14,511 nt of DNA from WS-11 sp964405235 (GTDB lineage: Bacteria > Eisenbacteria > RBG-16-71-46): contig CAYONG010000187.1 in assembly GCA_964405235.1 (NCBI GenBank), positions 1 through 14,511 of the forward strand, written 5' to 3'. A program made the position numbers and the translations under genes. Positions 10,201 through 14,511 of the stretch are shown here, in pieces. A model generated the notes under the pieces. The model was not told the origin of the DNA and ran no database searches. It saw nothing but the letters and a program-made list of their open reading frames with translations. Position 1 is the first letter of the stretch; each line of letters opens with the position of its first letter.

Positions 10201-10508
10201 TCGCCGAGGGTCACCTCCCCCAGCTCCGCCACCGCGGTCACGGTGCCCGAGTCGGAGTCCACGGTAATCTGGAGCCGGCGCGGGTCGTTGGCGATCTTGA
10301 TGCCCGCCCTCCGCGGCCCGATCGGCGGCAGCGTCGCGAAAACAAACTGGTTCTCGAGCACCAGCAGGGAATGGGGCTTCCAGACGGGGGGGAGCGTATC
10401 CACCACCGCCTTATGGGGCAGCCTGAGCTTGGGGAGCTTCCTTAAGCCCGGGATGCCTGGAAGACCGATCAGCAGGCCGACAAGCGGCAGGGTCAGGGCT
10501 AGTGACAT
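4287..10508 (-). CDS. sprA: T9SS outer-membrane translocon protein SprA (gliding-motility SprA / Sov family)
   Basis: SprA is the giant beta-barrel through which T9SS cargo crosses the outer membrane. The 2073-residue product is near the family size (about 2,000-2,500). A hydrophobic N-terminus (1-21) resembles a signal peptide but lacks the usual basic residues. A first SprA-type block (about 175-320) shows IKLAGTSQWS, KIAINYKGDEDDMVQSL and NEGLFGMKATTRFGPL. A second (about 660-735) shows EINLGRSNIIEGSDAVTING, DYTIDYDLGRVTL and INVDYSYAP. FIDDMEG is at 835-841, an acidic, Asn-rich stretch at 1000-1100, then YFEYTIDL and WRRYRIPI. The last ~600 residues are barrel-like beta sequence ending FTF. 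An in-frame TGA directly precedes the ATG, so no upstream start exists. No Shine-Dalgarno is visible. SprA has a related Porphyromonas homologue, Sov. Confidence 0.93.
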   Translation of the reverse strand: MSLALTLPLVGLLIGLPGIPGLRKLPKLRLPHKAVVDTLPPVWKPHSLLVLENQFVFATLPPIGPRRAGIKIANDPRRLQITVDSDSGTVTAVAELGEVTLGEGMRVPMGQFHRDLAARNFRRVWADRSRQSVNVVSGQSPIGGQRTGGLQFNLPVHLPKVYASLLGPGGPAINVSGSENIKLAGTSQWSNEQTGLLGQRRSLFPSLDMEQDLDIRLEGQLSDRVKVNLLQNSSVQIPLANKIAINYKGDEDDMVQSLDLGNTNLALPGTQFVSYSGRNEGLFGMKATTRFGPLDFTVLASKQEGKSERASYAGGSPRQTQTLNDYDYVRGVYFLLYDPSDPAFGTQEIDQSSIRLYLDDGNNYANRVNAIRGRAFVDPRPDHGVKLDSLPGDPPTPSVRGFFTLLTQGSENDYEILNDVYGPRYKVIRMKRGITGESQRLAVTYTYRDVSGGQAVGPVFAMGGGDTLDTDGAQARTMKLLRTPLNKLPAGPDGLFDPASPFAPTRELELRNFYQLAGQRIDARTFNLTIRQGVDDPPVTFIPAPTGEPIPFTEILGLDNYDETRGTPVYRQHDGKVDGTLPDNTSRLFVNYENGTLFFFDLRPFAPRITRDPSYTFQPFDSVLSAILFRRDSLVGGPGDRNARNRDIYDKRNPLRSQDSQYYIDLEFTAARAGNEINLGRSNIIEGSDAVTINGRRLDRDRDYTIDYDLGRVTLKASPGAADQINVDYSYAPLFQQAGRTLLGSAFRLAGRDRHLGGAFMYESKGAQDLRPRLGEEPSRVVIGDVNGEWRTRPEFLTHWVDALPGVRTTAPSEFNVSAEVGASFPNPNTFNEVFIDDMEGVRDAASLTMTPERWYWSSMPSRKVGAGVDSIQRFQRNAEVHWFTPLNAVKERELKPNLTDAQGAQNSRQVLAISVPRRPPAPWAAPGDSLWVGLTYPLDPVGLDLSRAQFIELWVNDFRDQTKVPRLPGQSVKLHVDLGVVSEDQRRSPGIPAKRSLDTEDLLPRDNQLTVTDSNNEDTGVDGVTNPGETSDPSLVTSGSSDPSGDDFRQPNVDNNDPRRNLDPDRWLFTNGTEGNKNVRPVPDTEDLNLSNSLDLDEAYFEYTIDLASSAYLADSVYTPGRTFANNGEAIPPDNGWRRYRIPISDATRDSFGSPDLTLARHVRVWVEGIMTADDVVNSAIGEKRPFLMLGGMEIVGSRWLVGEPTQAQKQSGTTVTLNSVNNVDNADIYVPPFDPGSTRNGAQDLTRREQSLELEFTGLLPGDSLEAFKSFSIDENYSRYGTLRFFVAGFDIPGYAPPIGGSVTDSLFYFVRFASDERGINFYEYRAPVPSASSPRSIGWSEVQLKLTELSNLKLEPQYAGRDTIVAPGAEPGVTLVVKGRPSFTRLRRISVGLLNLEGTTVYPSGRLWVDEMRATDVARDRGRAQRLAISGRMSDLLGYNFTYNSRDEDFLQVGETRGTGNRTSSFAATTNFDLHRFFMGTGLVLPVTFSMSGNRAQPRYTAGDDVVRTGAIAEASESRSDTRNYAMSYTRTWSERSNPFLRYTLGGITANINRSSSENSNPSSVDTSHSTTAGVGYTISPRRLLQISVPGTRFRLWPLPERFYWNYGVSTRSSRTYDRRRDATGSLVLRNATVGRTAGIDFGADTRPFDLLHHQFQAKRNLTLPAHLREEIGFINLGRVVQWNQSFSSRYSANRGTWLRPQLSWNSSYFQNNGPELSPDLSLRAVNNAEAFTVNWTLPFDQLGVRSRSAPRDSIKRAQPGWHGWLSRLGALSVDATVTRSSSYTRLTGTPTLGYLTGLSADPGLSADSTGPVRAGFGNAITQSQDWRTGARTRITLPRGASIQTNADLSVRRSAYNSLVNRTRRVQYPTLDVDYGKLPEVIGLKRLFVNPKLRSVFSRNRTTEFSNSPTPTNISTSTEWRPLVGLTGDLKNGTRAEFRIQHRGTEAQYRQVGNSISTDANTDVDLSLTRSYTRGQKVSFLGKANTVKTNITLGLTGAFSRRKSETRQAGLDRPFNPVSEDRLNVNARGSYGFSTNVTGNAELGFSQTNNKQTDIVRRSVRVELRAQFTF

Positions 10509-10554
10509 TCAGTAGGAGGACCGGGCACGCGACCTGGGAATCGGGCGAGGGGCG

Positions 10555-10583
10555 ACCCTAGCAGGGCAAGCCTCGATGGTCAA
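10555..10583 (-). promoter_or_regulatory. Candidate sigma70-type promoter of sprA
   Basis: On the minus strand, TTGACC (10583-10578) and TAGGGT (10560-10555) are separated by exactly 17 bases. The -35 matches the consensus at 5 of 6 positions and the -10 at 4 of 6. Transcription would start near 10548, giving a leader of about 40 bases before the sprA ATG. It sits in the 134-bp gap between the divergent sprA and lptF starts. No comparably good promoter for lptF is visible on the plus strand. Confidence 0.5.
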
Positions 10584-10601
10584 AGCTTTTAGGGCCGATT
10601 T

Positions 10602-10622
10602 GGGTCGCTCTTTCTGCGACCC
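10602..10622 (+). promoter_or_regulatory. Inverted repeat in the lptF leader / upstream of the sprA promoter
   Basis: GGGTCGC and GCGACCC form a perfect 7-bp inverted repeat around a 7-base loop (TCTTTCT), ending 20 bases before the lptF GTG and about 19 bp upstream of the sprA -35 box. It could be an mRNA hairpin in the lptF leader or an operator for the divergent pair. No U-run follows it on either strand, so I do not call it a terminator. Confidence 0.4.
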
Positions 10623-10642
10623 TTGGGGTAGGCTGCACAGTC

Positions 10643-12046
10643 GTGCGCATCCTTCATTCCTACATCCTTCGGCTGCACCTGGTTCCGTTCCTTCTCGGTT
10701 TCGGCGTGGTCACCTTCGTCCTGGTCATGGACGTCCTGTTCGACTACCTGGACCTGGTGCTGAACCGCGGAGTGGCCGTGGGCGTTGTGCTCCAGCTGTT
10801 CATCCTCTCGCTGGGCTATATCGTCGCACTGTCGGCCCCGTGCGCGGTACTGGTCGCAGTGCTCATGACCTTCGGGCGGCTCTCCCAGGACCACGAGACC
10901 ACTGCCCTGCGCGCCAGCGGGGTCAACATGGCGAGCGTGCTGGCCGGCCCCTTGTTGGCGGCCGCGGCGCTGACCGCCATCCTCACCTACTTCAACGACC
11001 GGGTGCTTCCGGAGTCCAATCATGCCTTCGCCAATCTCCTCATCGATATCGGCCGGATGCGGCCGACAGTGAGGCTCCAGGAAGGCGTGTTCATCACCGA
11101 CTTCCCCGGATACGACCTGCTGGTCCAATCGGTGAACGGACGCACCAACGAGATGAAGGGCATCACCATCTACCAGATCAATCCCGGTGGGCACCCCACC
11201 ACCATCCTCGCCAGGAGCGGTTTTCTCTCCTACACCCCGGATGGCCGCACCGCGGTGCTGGAGCTGCGTGATGGCGAGATCCACGACATCCCGGCCGACG
11301 AGGGAGACACCCGCAAGTACCGGCGTCTCCTGTTCAAGACCCACGTCATCTACATCGCCGGGGCCGGGGCGATCCTCGAGCGGTCGGTGCGCACCCAGCG
11401 CAGCGACCGCGAGCTGGGGGCCGGCGCGCTGGCATCGGTGCGTGACAGCGTCGCGGCACTCTACCGCATGCAGCTCGCCGAGAAGCGCCGCCACGTCGCG
11501 GAGGTCGGACTGGGACCCGCGGCGGCGCGGGCGCTGGCGCCCGAGACGGCGCCGATCCCCGTCCGCGTCGCGGCGCTGTGGCGCGGCCTGCGCGGGGGCA
11601 GCGATGCGCTCGCCGAGCTGGAGCGGCAGGCGCCCGCGCTCGGCACCGAGCTGGCGCTGTGGCGGATCGAACGCCAGGCAATGCGGCGTCGTATCGCCGA
11701 GCTCTCGGTCGAGATCCACAAGAAGTTCTCCCTGCCGGTCGCCTGCATCGTATTCGTCCTCGTCGGCGCGCCGCTCGGCATGCGTGTGCGGCGCGCTGGA
11801 CCGGCGGTCGCATTCCTCTCCATTGCGTTCTTCATCTTCTACTGGGCCTGCCTGGTCGGCGGCGAGGAGCTCGCTCGGCGCTCGCTGTTCCCGGCGTGGC
11901 TCGCGATGTGGCTGCCCAATCTCGTGCTGGGCGCGGTGGGTATCGACTGGACGCTGCGGGCCTGCGAGACACGCATGCCCTGGCATCGGCGTCCCGCGCC
12001 TCCGCCGGCGGCCCGCGATACGGGAGCGCGGACGGCGACGGCGTGA
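10643..12046 (+). CDS. lptF: LptF/LptG-family permease (YjgP/YjgQ), LptF-like, with enlarged periplasmic region
   Basis: LptF and LptG form the inner-membrane core of LptB2FG, the ABC transporter that extracts lipopolysaccharide and passes it to LptC/LptA. The 467-residue protein has three N-terminal membrane helices (about 13-33, 54-76, 99-117), a beta-jellyroll-like periplasmic domain (about 130-245) and three C-terminal helices (about 361-380, 386-405, 417-437). Family-typical segments include QDHETTALRASGVN near 82-95 and EIHKKFSLPVACIVFVLVG near 357-375. Between the jellyroll and TM4 sits an extra, Ala/Arg-rich, probably helical stretch of about 100 residues (250-355), so the protein is longer than the usual ~360. 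The GTG start has GGGGTAGG upstream. Its TGA overlaps the next gene's GTG. The F versus G assignment rests on gene order and is tentative. Confidence 0.87.
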   Translation: MRILHSYILRLHLVPFLLGFGVVTFVLVMDVLFDYLDLVLNRGVAVGVVLQLFILSLGYIVALSAPCAVLVAVLMTFGRLSQDHETTALRASGVNMASVLAGPLLAAAALTAILTYFNDRVLPESNHAFANLLIDIGRMRPTVRLQEGVFITDFPGYDLLVQSVNGRTNEMKGITIYQINPGGHPTTILARSGFLSYTPDGRTAVLELRDGEIHDIPADEGDTRKYRRLLFKTHVIYIAGAGAILERSVRTQRSDRELGAGALASVRDSVAALYRMQLAEKRRHVAEVGLGPAAARALAPETAPIPVRVAALWRGLRGGSDALAELERQAPALGTELALWRIERQAMRRRIAELSVEIHKKFSLPVACIVFVLVGAPLGMRVRRAGPAVAFLSIAFFIFYWACLVGGEELARRSLFPAWLAMWLPNLVLGAVGIDWTLRACETRMPWHRRPAPPPAARDTGARTATA

Positions 12047-13122
12047 GGATCCTCGACCGCTACCTGTTCCGCGAGTTCTCGGTCTACCTGGCGCTGGGGC
12101 TCATCGGGTTCCTGGGGATCTTCACCGTGATGGACGTGATCGAGAAGATCGACGTCTTCCTCGACCATCGGGCGCCCACCGACCTCGTTATCCGCTATTA
12201 CCTCTACCGCGCACCCGAGGTCGTCGTACAGGTGCTGCCGGTGGCCCTCCTCCTTGCCACCTTTCTCTCGCTCGGTCAGCTCAACAAGTTCGGCGAGTTG
12301 ACGGCCATGCGCTCCGGGGGACTCTCGCTGGGTCGTATCCTGGCGCCGGTCTTCGCCGCCGCCGGCTGCGGGGTGGTGGTGTCGCTGGTGCTGGGCGAGC
12401 TGGTGGTGCCCGCCGCCAACCGCGAGCGCGACCGCATCTACGAGGAGCAGATCCAGCGGCTCAGCAAAGGACCGACGACCGAGCGCGCCGACGTCACCTT
12501 TCTCGGTGGCGGGGGAAAAATCTACTATATGCGCCTCTACGTCATCCCGGAGCGGCGCATGCACGAGGTCTCGGTGCAGCAGTTCCGCGCCGGCAGGCTG
12601 GTCATGCGCATCGACGCCGCCGAGGCAACCTGGGACGGCCGTCGCTGGGCGTTCTCCTCCGGCTTCCTGCGGACGTTTCACGGGGACGAGGAGCGGGCCC
12701 GACCGTTCGAGCGCTGGACATCCGACGCGATCGCCGAGCCGCCCGACAACTTCGCCCGCGAGGTACGGCGACCGAGCCAGATGAACTACCTGGAGCTGCG
12801 AGCCCACGTCATCAAGCTCCGGGCGAGCGGCGCGCGGGTGGCGAACTACCTCGTGGACCTCAACATGAAACTCGCGTTCCCGCTCATCAATTTCATCGTC
12901 ATTCTGATCGGAGCGCCGGTCGCGACCCGAATGCGGGCGAACAGCGTCGCACTGGGATTCGGGCTGGCCATCACGATCTCGTTCGCCTACTACGCATTCA
13001 TGCAGTCCGGCAAGGCGCTCGGCCACAATGGAGCGCTCCCGCCCTATCTGGCGGCGTGGCTCGGGGACATCGTCTTCGGCAGCGTGGGCTCGGTGATGAT
13101 GTTCCGCGCCCAGCGACGCTAA
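12043..13122 (+). CDS. lptG: LptF/LptG-family permease (YjgP/YjgQ), LptG-like
   Basis: The second LPS-export permease of the pair, 359 residues, the usual family length. It has the same plan: three N-terminal helices (about 13-33, 57-78, 100-122), a periplasmic beta domain (about 145-240) and three C-terminal helices (about 273-293, 301-321, 334-354). Typical segments are NKFGELTAMRSGG (80-92), LGELVVPAANRERD (117-130) and DLNMKLAFPLINFIVILIGA (272-291). The GTG at 12043 overlaps the lptF TGA as GTGA, and its opening MRILDRYLFREF resembles the MRILHSYILRLH of lptF, which supports this start. The frame is open upstream into lptF, but that part is shadow. Its stop overlaps the convergent comB by 4 bp, leaving no room for a terminator between them. 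Confidence 0.92.
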   Translation: MRILDRYLFREFSVYLALGLIGFLGIFTVMDVIEKIDVFLDHRAPTDLVIRYYLYRAPEVVVQVLPVALLLATFLSLGQLNKFGELTAMRSGGLSLGRILAPVFAAAGCGVVVSLVLGELVVPAANRERDRIYEEQIQRLSKGPTTERADVTFLGGGGKIYYMRLYVIPERRMHEVSVQQFRAGRLVMRIDAAEATWDGRRWAFSSGFLRTFHGDEERARPFERWTSDAIAEPPDNFAREVRRPSQMNYLELRAHVIKLRASGARVANYLVDLNMKLAFPLINFIVILIGAPVATRMRANSVALGFGLAITISFAYYAFMQSGKALGHNGALPPYLAAWLGDIVFGSVGSVMMFRAQRR

Positions 13123-13814
13123 CTGCCCCGCGCGCCCAGCTCGAACGCGCGGTCGATGGTGTCGAGGCCCGCGCAGAATTCGAGATCCCGGGCATAGGCG
13201 CTCCCCATCGCCGCGAGGTCGCGCGCGTGCGAGGCGCCCTGGACCAGCGCGCGCACCTCGGCGGCATCGCCGGGCGCCAGCGCGCGGGCGAGCCGGGCGG
13301 CGGAGTCTGCGGCGACGGTCCCATGCGTCTCGAGCCGCGCCAGCAGGAGGCCGGCACAGGCCGCGTCCTCGAGGCTGAATCGTCCGAGCTTGCCCGCGCA
13401 CACGATGACGACCTCGCGCTCCCGCCGTACCTGTTCAACCACCGCGCGCGCGTTGATGAAGGCCGCGAGCACGCGCCGGCGCGCCCCGCGCGCGGCGAGC
13501 ATGGCGAGCGAGCCATTGGTCGACGCGAACGCGAGCGTCCGGCCCCGCACGCGCTCGGCGGTGTAATCGTACGGGGAGTTGCCGAGATCGAATCCCGGCA
13601 CGATGCGCCCCTCCCGCTCGCCGCAGGCGAGGGTGTCGGGCCGGGCGGCCCGCAGCGCCAGGGCCTCTGCCGGCGTTCGGGTCGGGAAGACGCCGCGGGC
13701 TCCGTTCGCCAGCGCCACGGTGAGGGTGGTCGTGGCGCGCAGCACGTCCACGATGACGGCACAGGGGCCGTCCACGACGGCGCCGGCGGGCGAGAACATC
13801 ACGGAGACGCGCAC
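13119..13814 (-). CDS. comB: Probable 2-phosphosulfolactate phosphatase (ComB family)
   Basis: ComB hydrolyses 2-phosphosulfolactate to sulfolactate and phosphate, known from coenzyme M synthesis in methanogens; the family also occurs in many bacteria where its role is unclear. The 231-residue product carries the family motifs in order: IVDVLRATTT (21-30), GFDLGNSP (74-81), STNGS (98-102), INARAVV, VCAG (138-141), FSLEDAACAG (146-155) and the ending DLEFCAGLDTID. I chose the GTG at 13814 because MRVSVMFSPAG matches the normal family N-terminus. The frame continues to an ATG at 13892, which would add 26 Arg-rich residues. Shine-Dalgarno is weak for both. No comA or comC is visible nearby. It lies 123 bp downstream of the heptad-repeat gene on the same strand. 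Confidence 0.88.
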   Translation of the reverse strand: MRVSVMFSPAGAVVDGPCAVIVDVLRATTTLTVALANGARGVFPTRTPAEALALRAARPDTLACGEREGRIVPGFDLGNSPYDYTAERVRGRTLAFASTNGSLAMLAARGARRRVLAAFINARAVVEQVRREREVVIVCAGKLGRFSLEDAACAGLLLARLETHGTVAADSAARLARALAPGDAAEVRALVQGASHARDLAAMGSAYARDLEFCAGLDTIDRAFELGARGS

Positions 13815-13937
13815 GGGCCGGGAGGCTAACAGAGCCGCCCGGCCCGCGTCTGCCACGACCATCTGCCACCGGCGGCGGCGGGGGCCCCGCACGCCCGGAA
13901 TCGCGGGGGATCGCCGCGCCGATGGACGGCGATATTC

Positions 13938-14207
13938 TCAGGGCGTGATGCGCCTCGCTCGCCCGTCGGCGATCAACTTGCGGGTCAGTCCGCCGAGGGC
14001 CGTAGCCACCTGCTTGGACACCCGCTCCTGCTCGCGACCCAGCGCCGACTGTTGTTCGCCCAGCGCGCTCTGGCGCTCGCCGAGGGCGCTCTGCTGCACG
14101 CCCAGCTCCGACTGGAGCTCCCCGGCTTCCGCCTGCTGGCGGTTAATCTCCTCCATCTGGCGTTCGAGCTCGTCGTTCACGCCGCGCCCCCGCCGATCGC
14201 GGCTCAC
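13938..14207 (-). CDS. Small hypothetical protein with heptad repeats (coiled coil)
   Basis: An 89-residue, charged, Gln/Glu-rich protein with no membrane segment. Residues about 30-57 are four consecutive seven-residue units (LQSELGV, QQSALGE, RQSALGE, QQSALGR), typical of a coiled coil. The ending LTRKLIADGRARRITP resembles, from memory, the tail of BlaR1-like M56 metallopeptidases of Acidobacteria and relatives, which carry similar Gln-rich repeats; here that tail would stand alone. I cannot assign a function. It follows accC on the same strand. Two GTG starts are possible: 14207, which overlaps the stop of a 12-codon ORF as GTGA, and 14180, which has GGGGG six bases upstream and may be the better one. 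Confidence 0.6.
   Translation of the reverse strand: MSRDRRGRGVNDELERQMEEINRQQAEAGELQSELGVQQSALGERQSALGEQQSALGREQERVSKQVATALGGLTRKLIADGRARRITP
14037..14120 (-). repeat. Four tandem 21-bp units encoding the heptads
   Basis: Units at 14037-14057, 14058-14078, 14079-14099 and 14100-14120 follow a common plus-strand pattern close to GCCCAGCGCGCTCTGGCGCTC. Each encodes one seven-residue Q-S-A/E-L-G unit of the small coiled-coil protein. Divergence between units is moderate, so the duplication is not very recent. Confidence 0.8.
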
Positions 14208-14242
14208 GCGTCCGACCGCGGCGGCCGATACAGTTCGCGCAT
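14204..14242 (-). CDS. Possible 12-codon leader ORF between accC and the heptad-repeat gene
   Basis: An ATG at 14240-14242 is preceded by GGGGGCGCC and opens a 12-codon frame (MRELYRPPRSDA) whose TGA overlaps a GTG start of the downstream gene as GTGA. The site is compatible with a coupling peptide, but such short frames are common by chance in GC-rich DNA. Confidence 0.2.
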   Translation of the reverse strand: MRELYRPPRSDA

Positions 14243-14250
14243 GGCGCCCC

Positions 14251-14511
14251 CTACCCCGCGGCGACCGGCTCCTTCTTGAGCAGGGCCTCGACGAAGTGGG
14301 TGTCGATGTCGCCCTTCTGGAAGCGCGGGTCGCGCAGCGCGATCTGATGGAACGGCAGGGTAGTCTTGATCCCCTCGACGATCATCTCCTCGACGGCGAT
14401 CTCCATCCGCCGCAACGCCTCGGCGCGGTCCTTCCCGTGGGCGATGAGCTTACCGATCATCGAATCGTAGTAGGGCGGCACCGTGTAGCCGGCGTAGATG
14501 TGGCTGTCCAC
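14251..14511 (-). CDS. accC: Biotin carboxylase subunit of acetyl-CoA carboxylase (C-terminal end, cut by window edge)
   Basis: AccC carboxylates the biotin of the carrier protein AccB using ATP and bicarbonate, the first step of fatty-acid synthesis. Only the last 86 of about 450 residues are present; the frame is open to base 14511. The visible part is the conserved biotin-carboxylase C-terminal domain: DSHIYAGYTVPPYYDSMIGK, then KDRAEALRRM, VEGIKTTLPFH and DIDTHFVEALL. The family's normal end is reached (TAG at 14251-14253), so the gene is intact at this side. accB would be expected upstream, outside the window. A biotin-carboxylase domain of another biotin-dependent enzyme is less likely, because the protein stops here. 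Confidence 0.93.
   Translation of the reverse strand: MDSHIYAGYTVPPYYDSMIGKLIAHGKDRAEALRRMEIAVEEMIVEGIKTTLPFHQIALRDPRFQKGDIDTHFVEALLKKEPVAAG

Noticed and set aside
7863..10445. An 860-codon open frame on the plus strand opposite the sprA 5' half
   Set aside because: Long antisense frames arise easily in GC-rich DNA. Its protein is low-complexity (Val/Arg/Asp/Glu-rich) with no recognisable domain, while sprA on the other strand has clear family motifs.
10514..10520. AGGAGGA on the plus strand as a ribosome binding site
   Set aside because: No ATG, GTG or TTG follows at a usable distance; it is the complement of the CCTCCT in the sprA leader.
11187..13829. An 880-codon plus-strand frame across lptF, lptG and comB
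   Set aside because: It is Arg/Ser/Pro-rich shadow sequence in a different frame from two well-supported permeases and antisense to comB.
13815..13937. A promoter or terminator between the heptad gene and comB
   Set aside because: I found no convincing -35/-10 pair and no stem followed by a U-run; only GC-rich runs are present.

Overview
The window is GC-rich, gene-dense bacterial chromosome with short intergenic gaps. I see no RNA genes, insertion sequences, CRISPR arrays or signs of recent transfer. The organism appears to be a diderm (Gram-negative envelope): it has an LptF/LptG pair, a lipoprotein signal and a very large SprA-type outer-membrane protein. SprA belongs to the type IX secretion system (T9SS), which is best known in Bacteroidota. 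High GC plus SprA plus ComB makes me favour Gemmatimonadota or another GC-rich FCB-group relative. That placement is inference from gene content, not a search result.

Layout. (1) 1-3162, minus strand: the conserved translation/transcription operon rimP-nusA-infB. rimP and nusA share an ATGA overlap, and nusA and infB overlap by 23 bp. infB runs off the left edge. A perfect 8-bp stem followed by six U residues (about 3196-3227) sits just upstream of rimP and could be a terminator or an attenuator. (2) 3361-10508, minus strand: a two-gene unit of sprA (2073 aa) and a glutaminyl-cyclase-like M28 lipoprotein, joined by a TGATG stop/start overlap and followed by a very stable UUCG hairpin. A good sigma70-type promoter (TTGACC, 17-bp spacer, TAGGGT) lies in front of sprA. 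(3) 10643-13122, plus strand: two LptF/LptG-family permeases with a GTGA overlap, transcribed divergently from sprA. (4) 13119-14511, minus strand: the 3' end of accC (biotin carboxylase), a small heptad-repeat protein and a ComB-family 2-phosphosulfolactate phosphatase. comB converges on lptG, with 3' ends overlapping by 4 bp.

How the genes fit together. The centre of the window is an envelope-biogenesis locus. SprA is the T9SS outer-membrane translocon. The coupled lipoprotein closely resembles the periplasmic glutaminyl cyclases that cap N-terminal glutamine on exported proteins in Bacteroidota. The divergent LptF/LptG pair moves lipopolysaccharide out of the inner membrane. The most interesting observation is the translational coupling of SprA to a glutaminyl-cyclase-like enzyme, which suggests that T9SS export and pyroglutamate capping are linked here. 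The flanking operons (rimP-nusA-infB and the accC side) look like ordinary housekeeping DNA.
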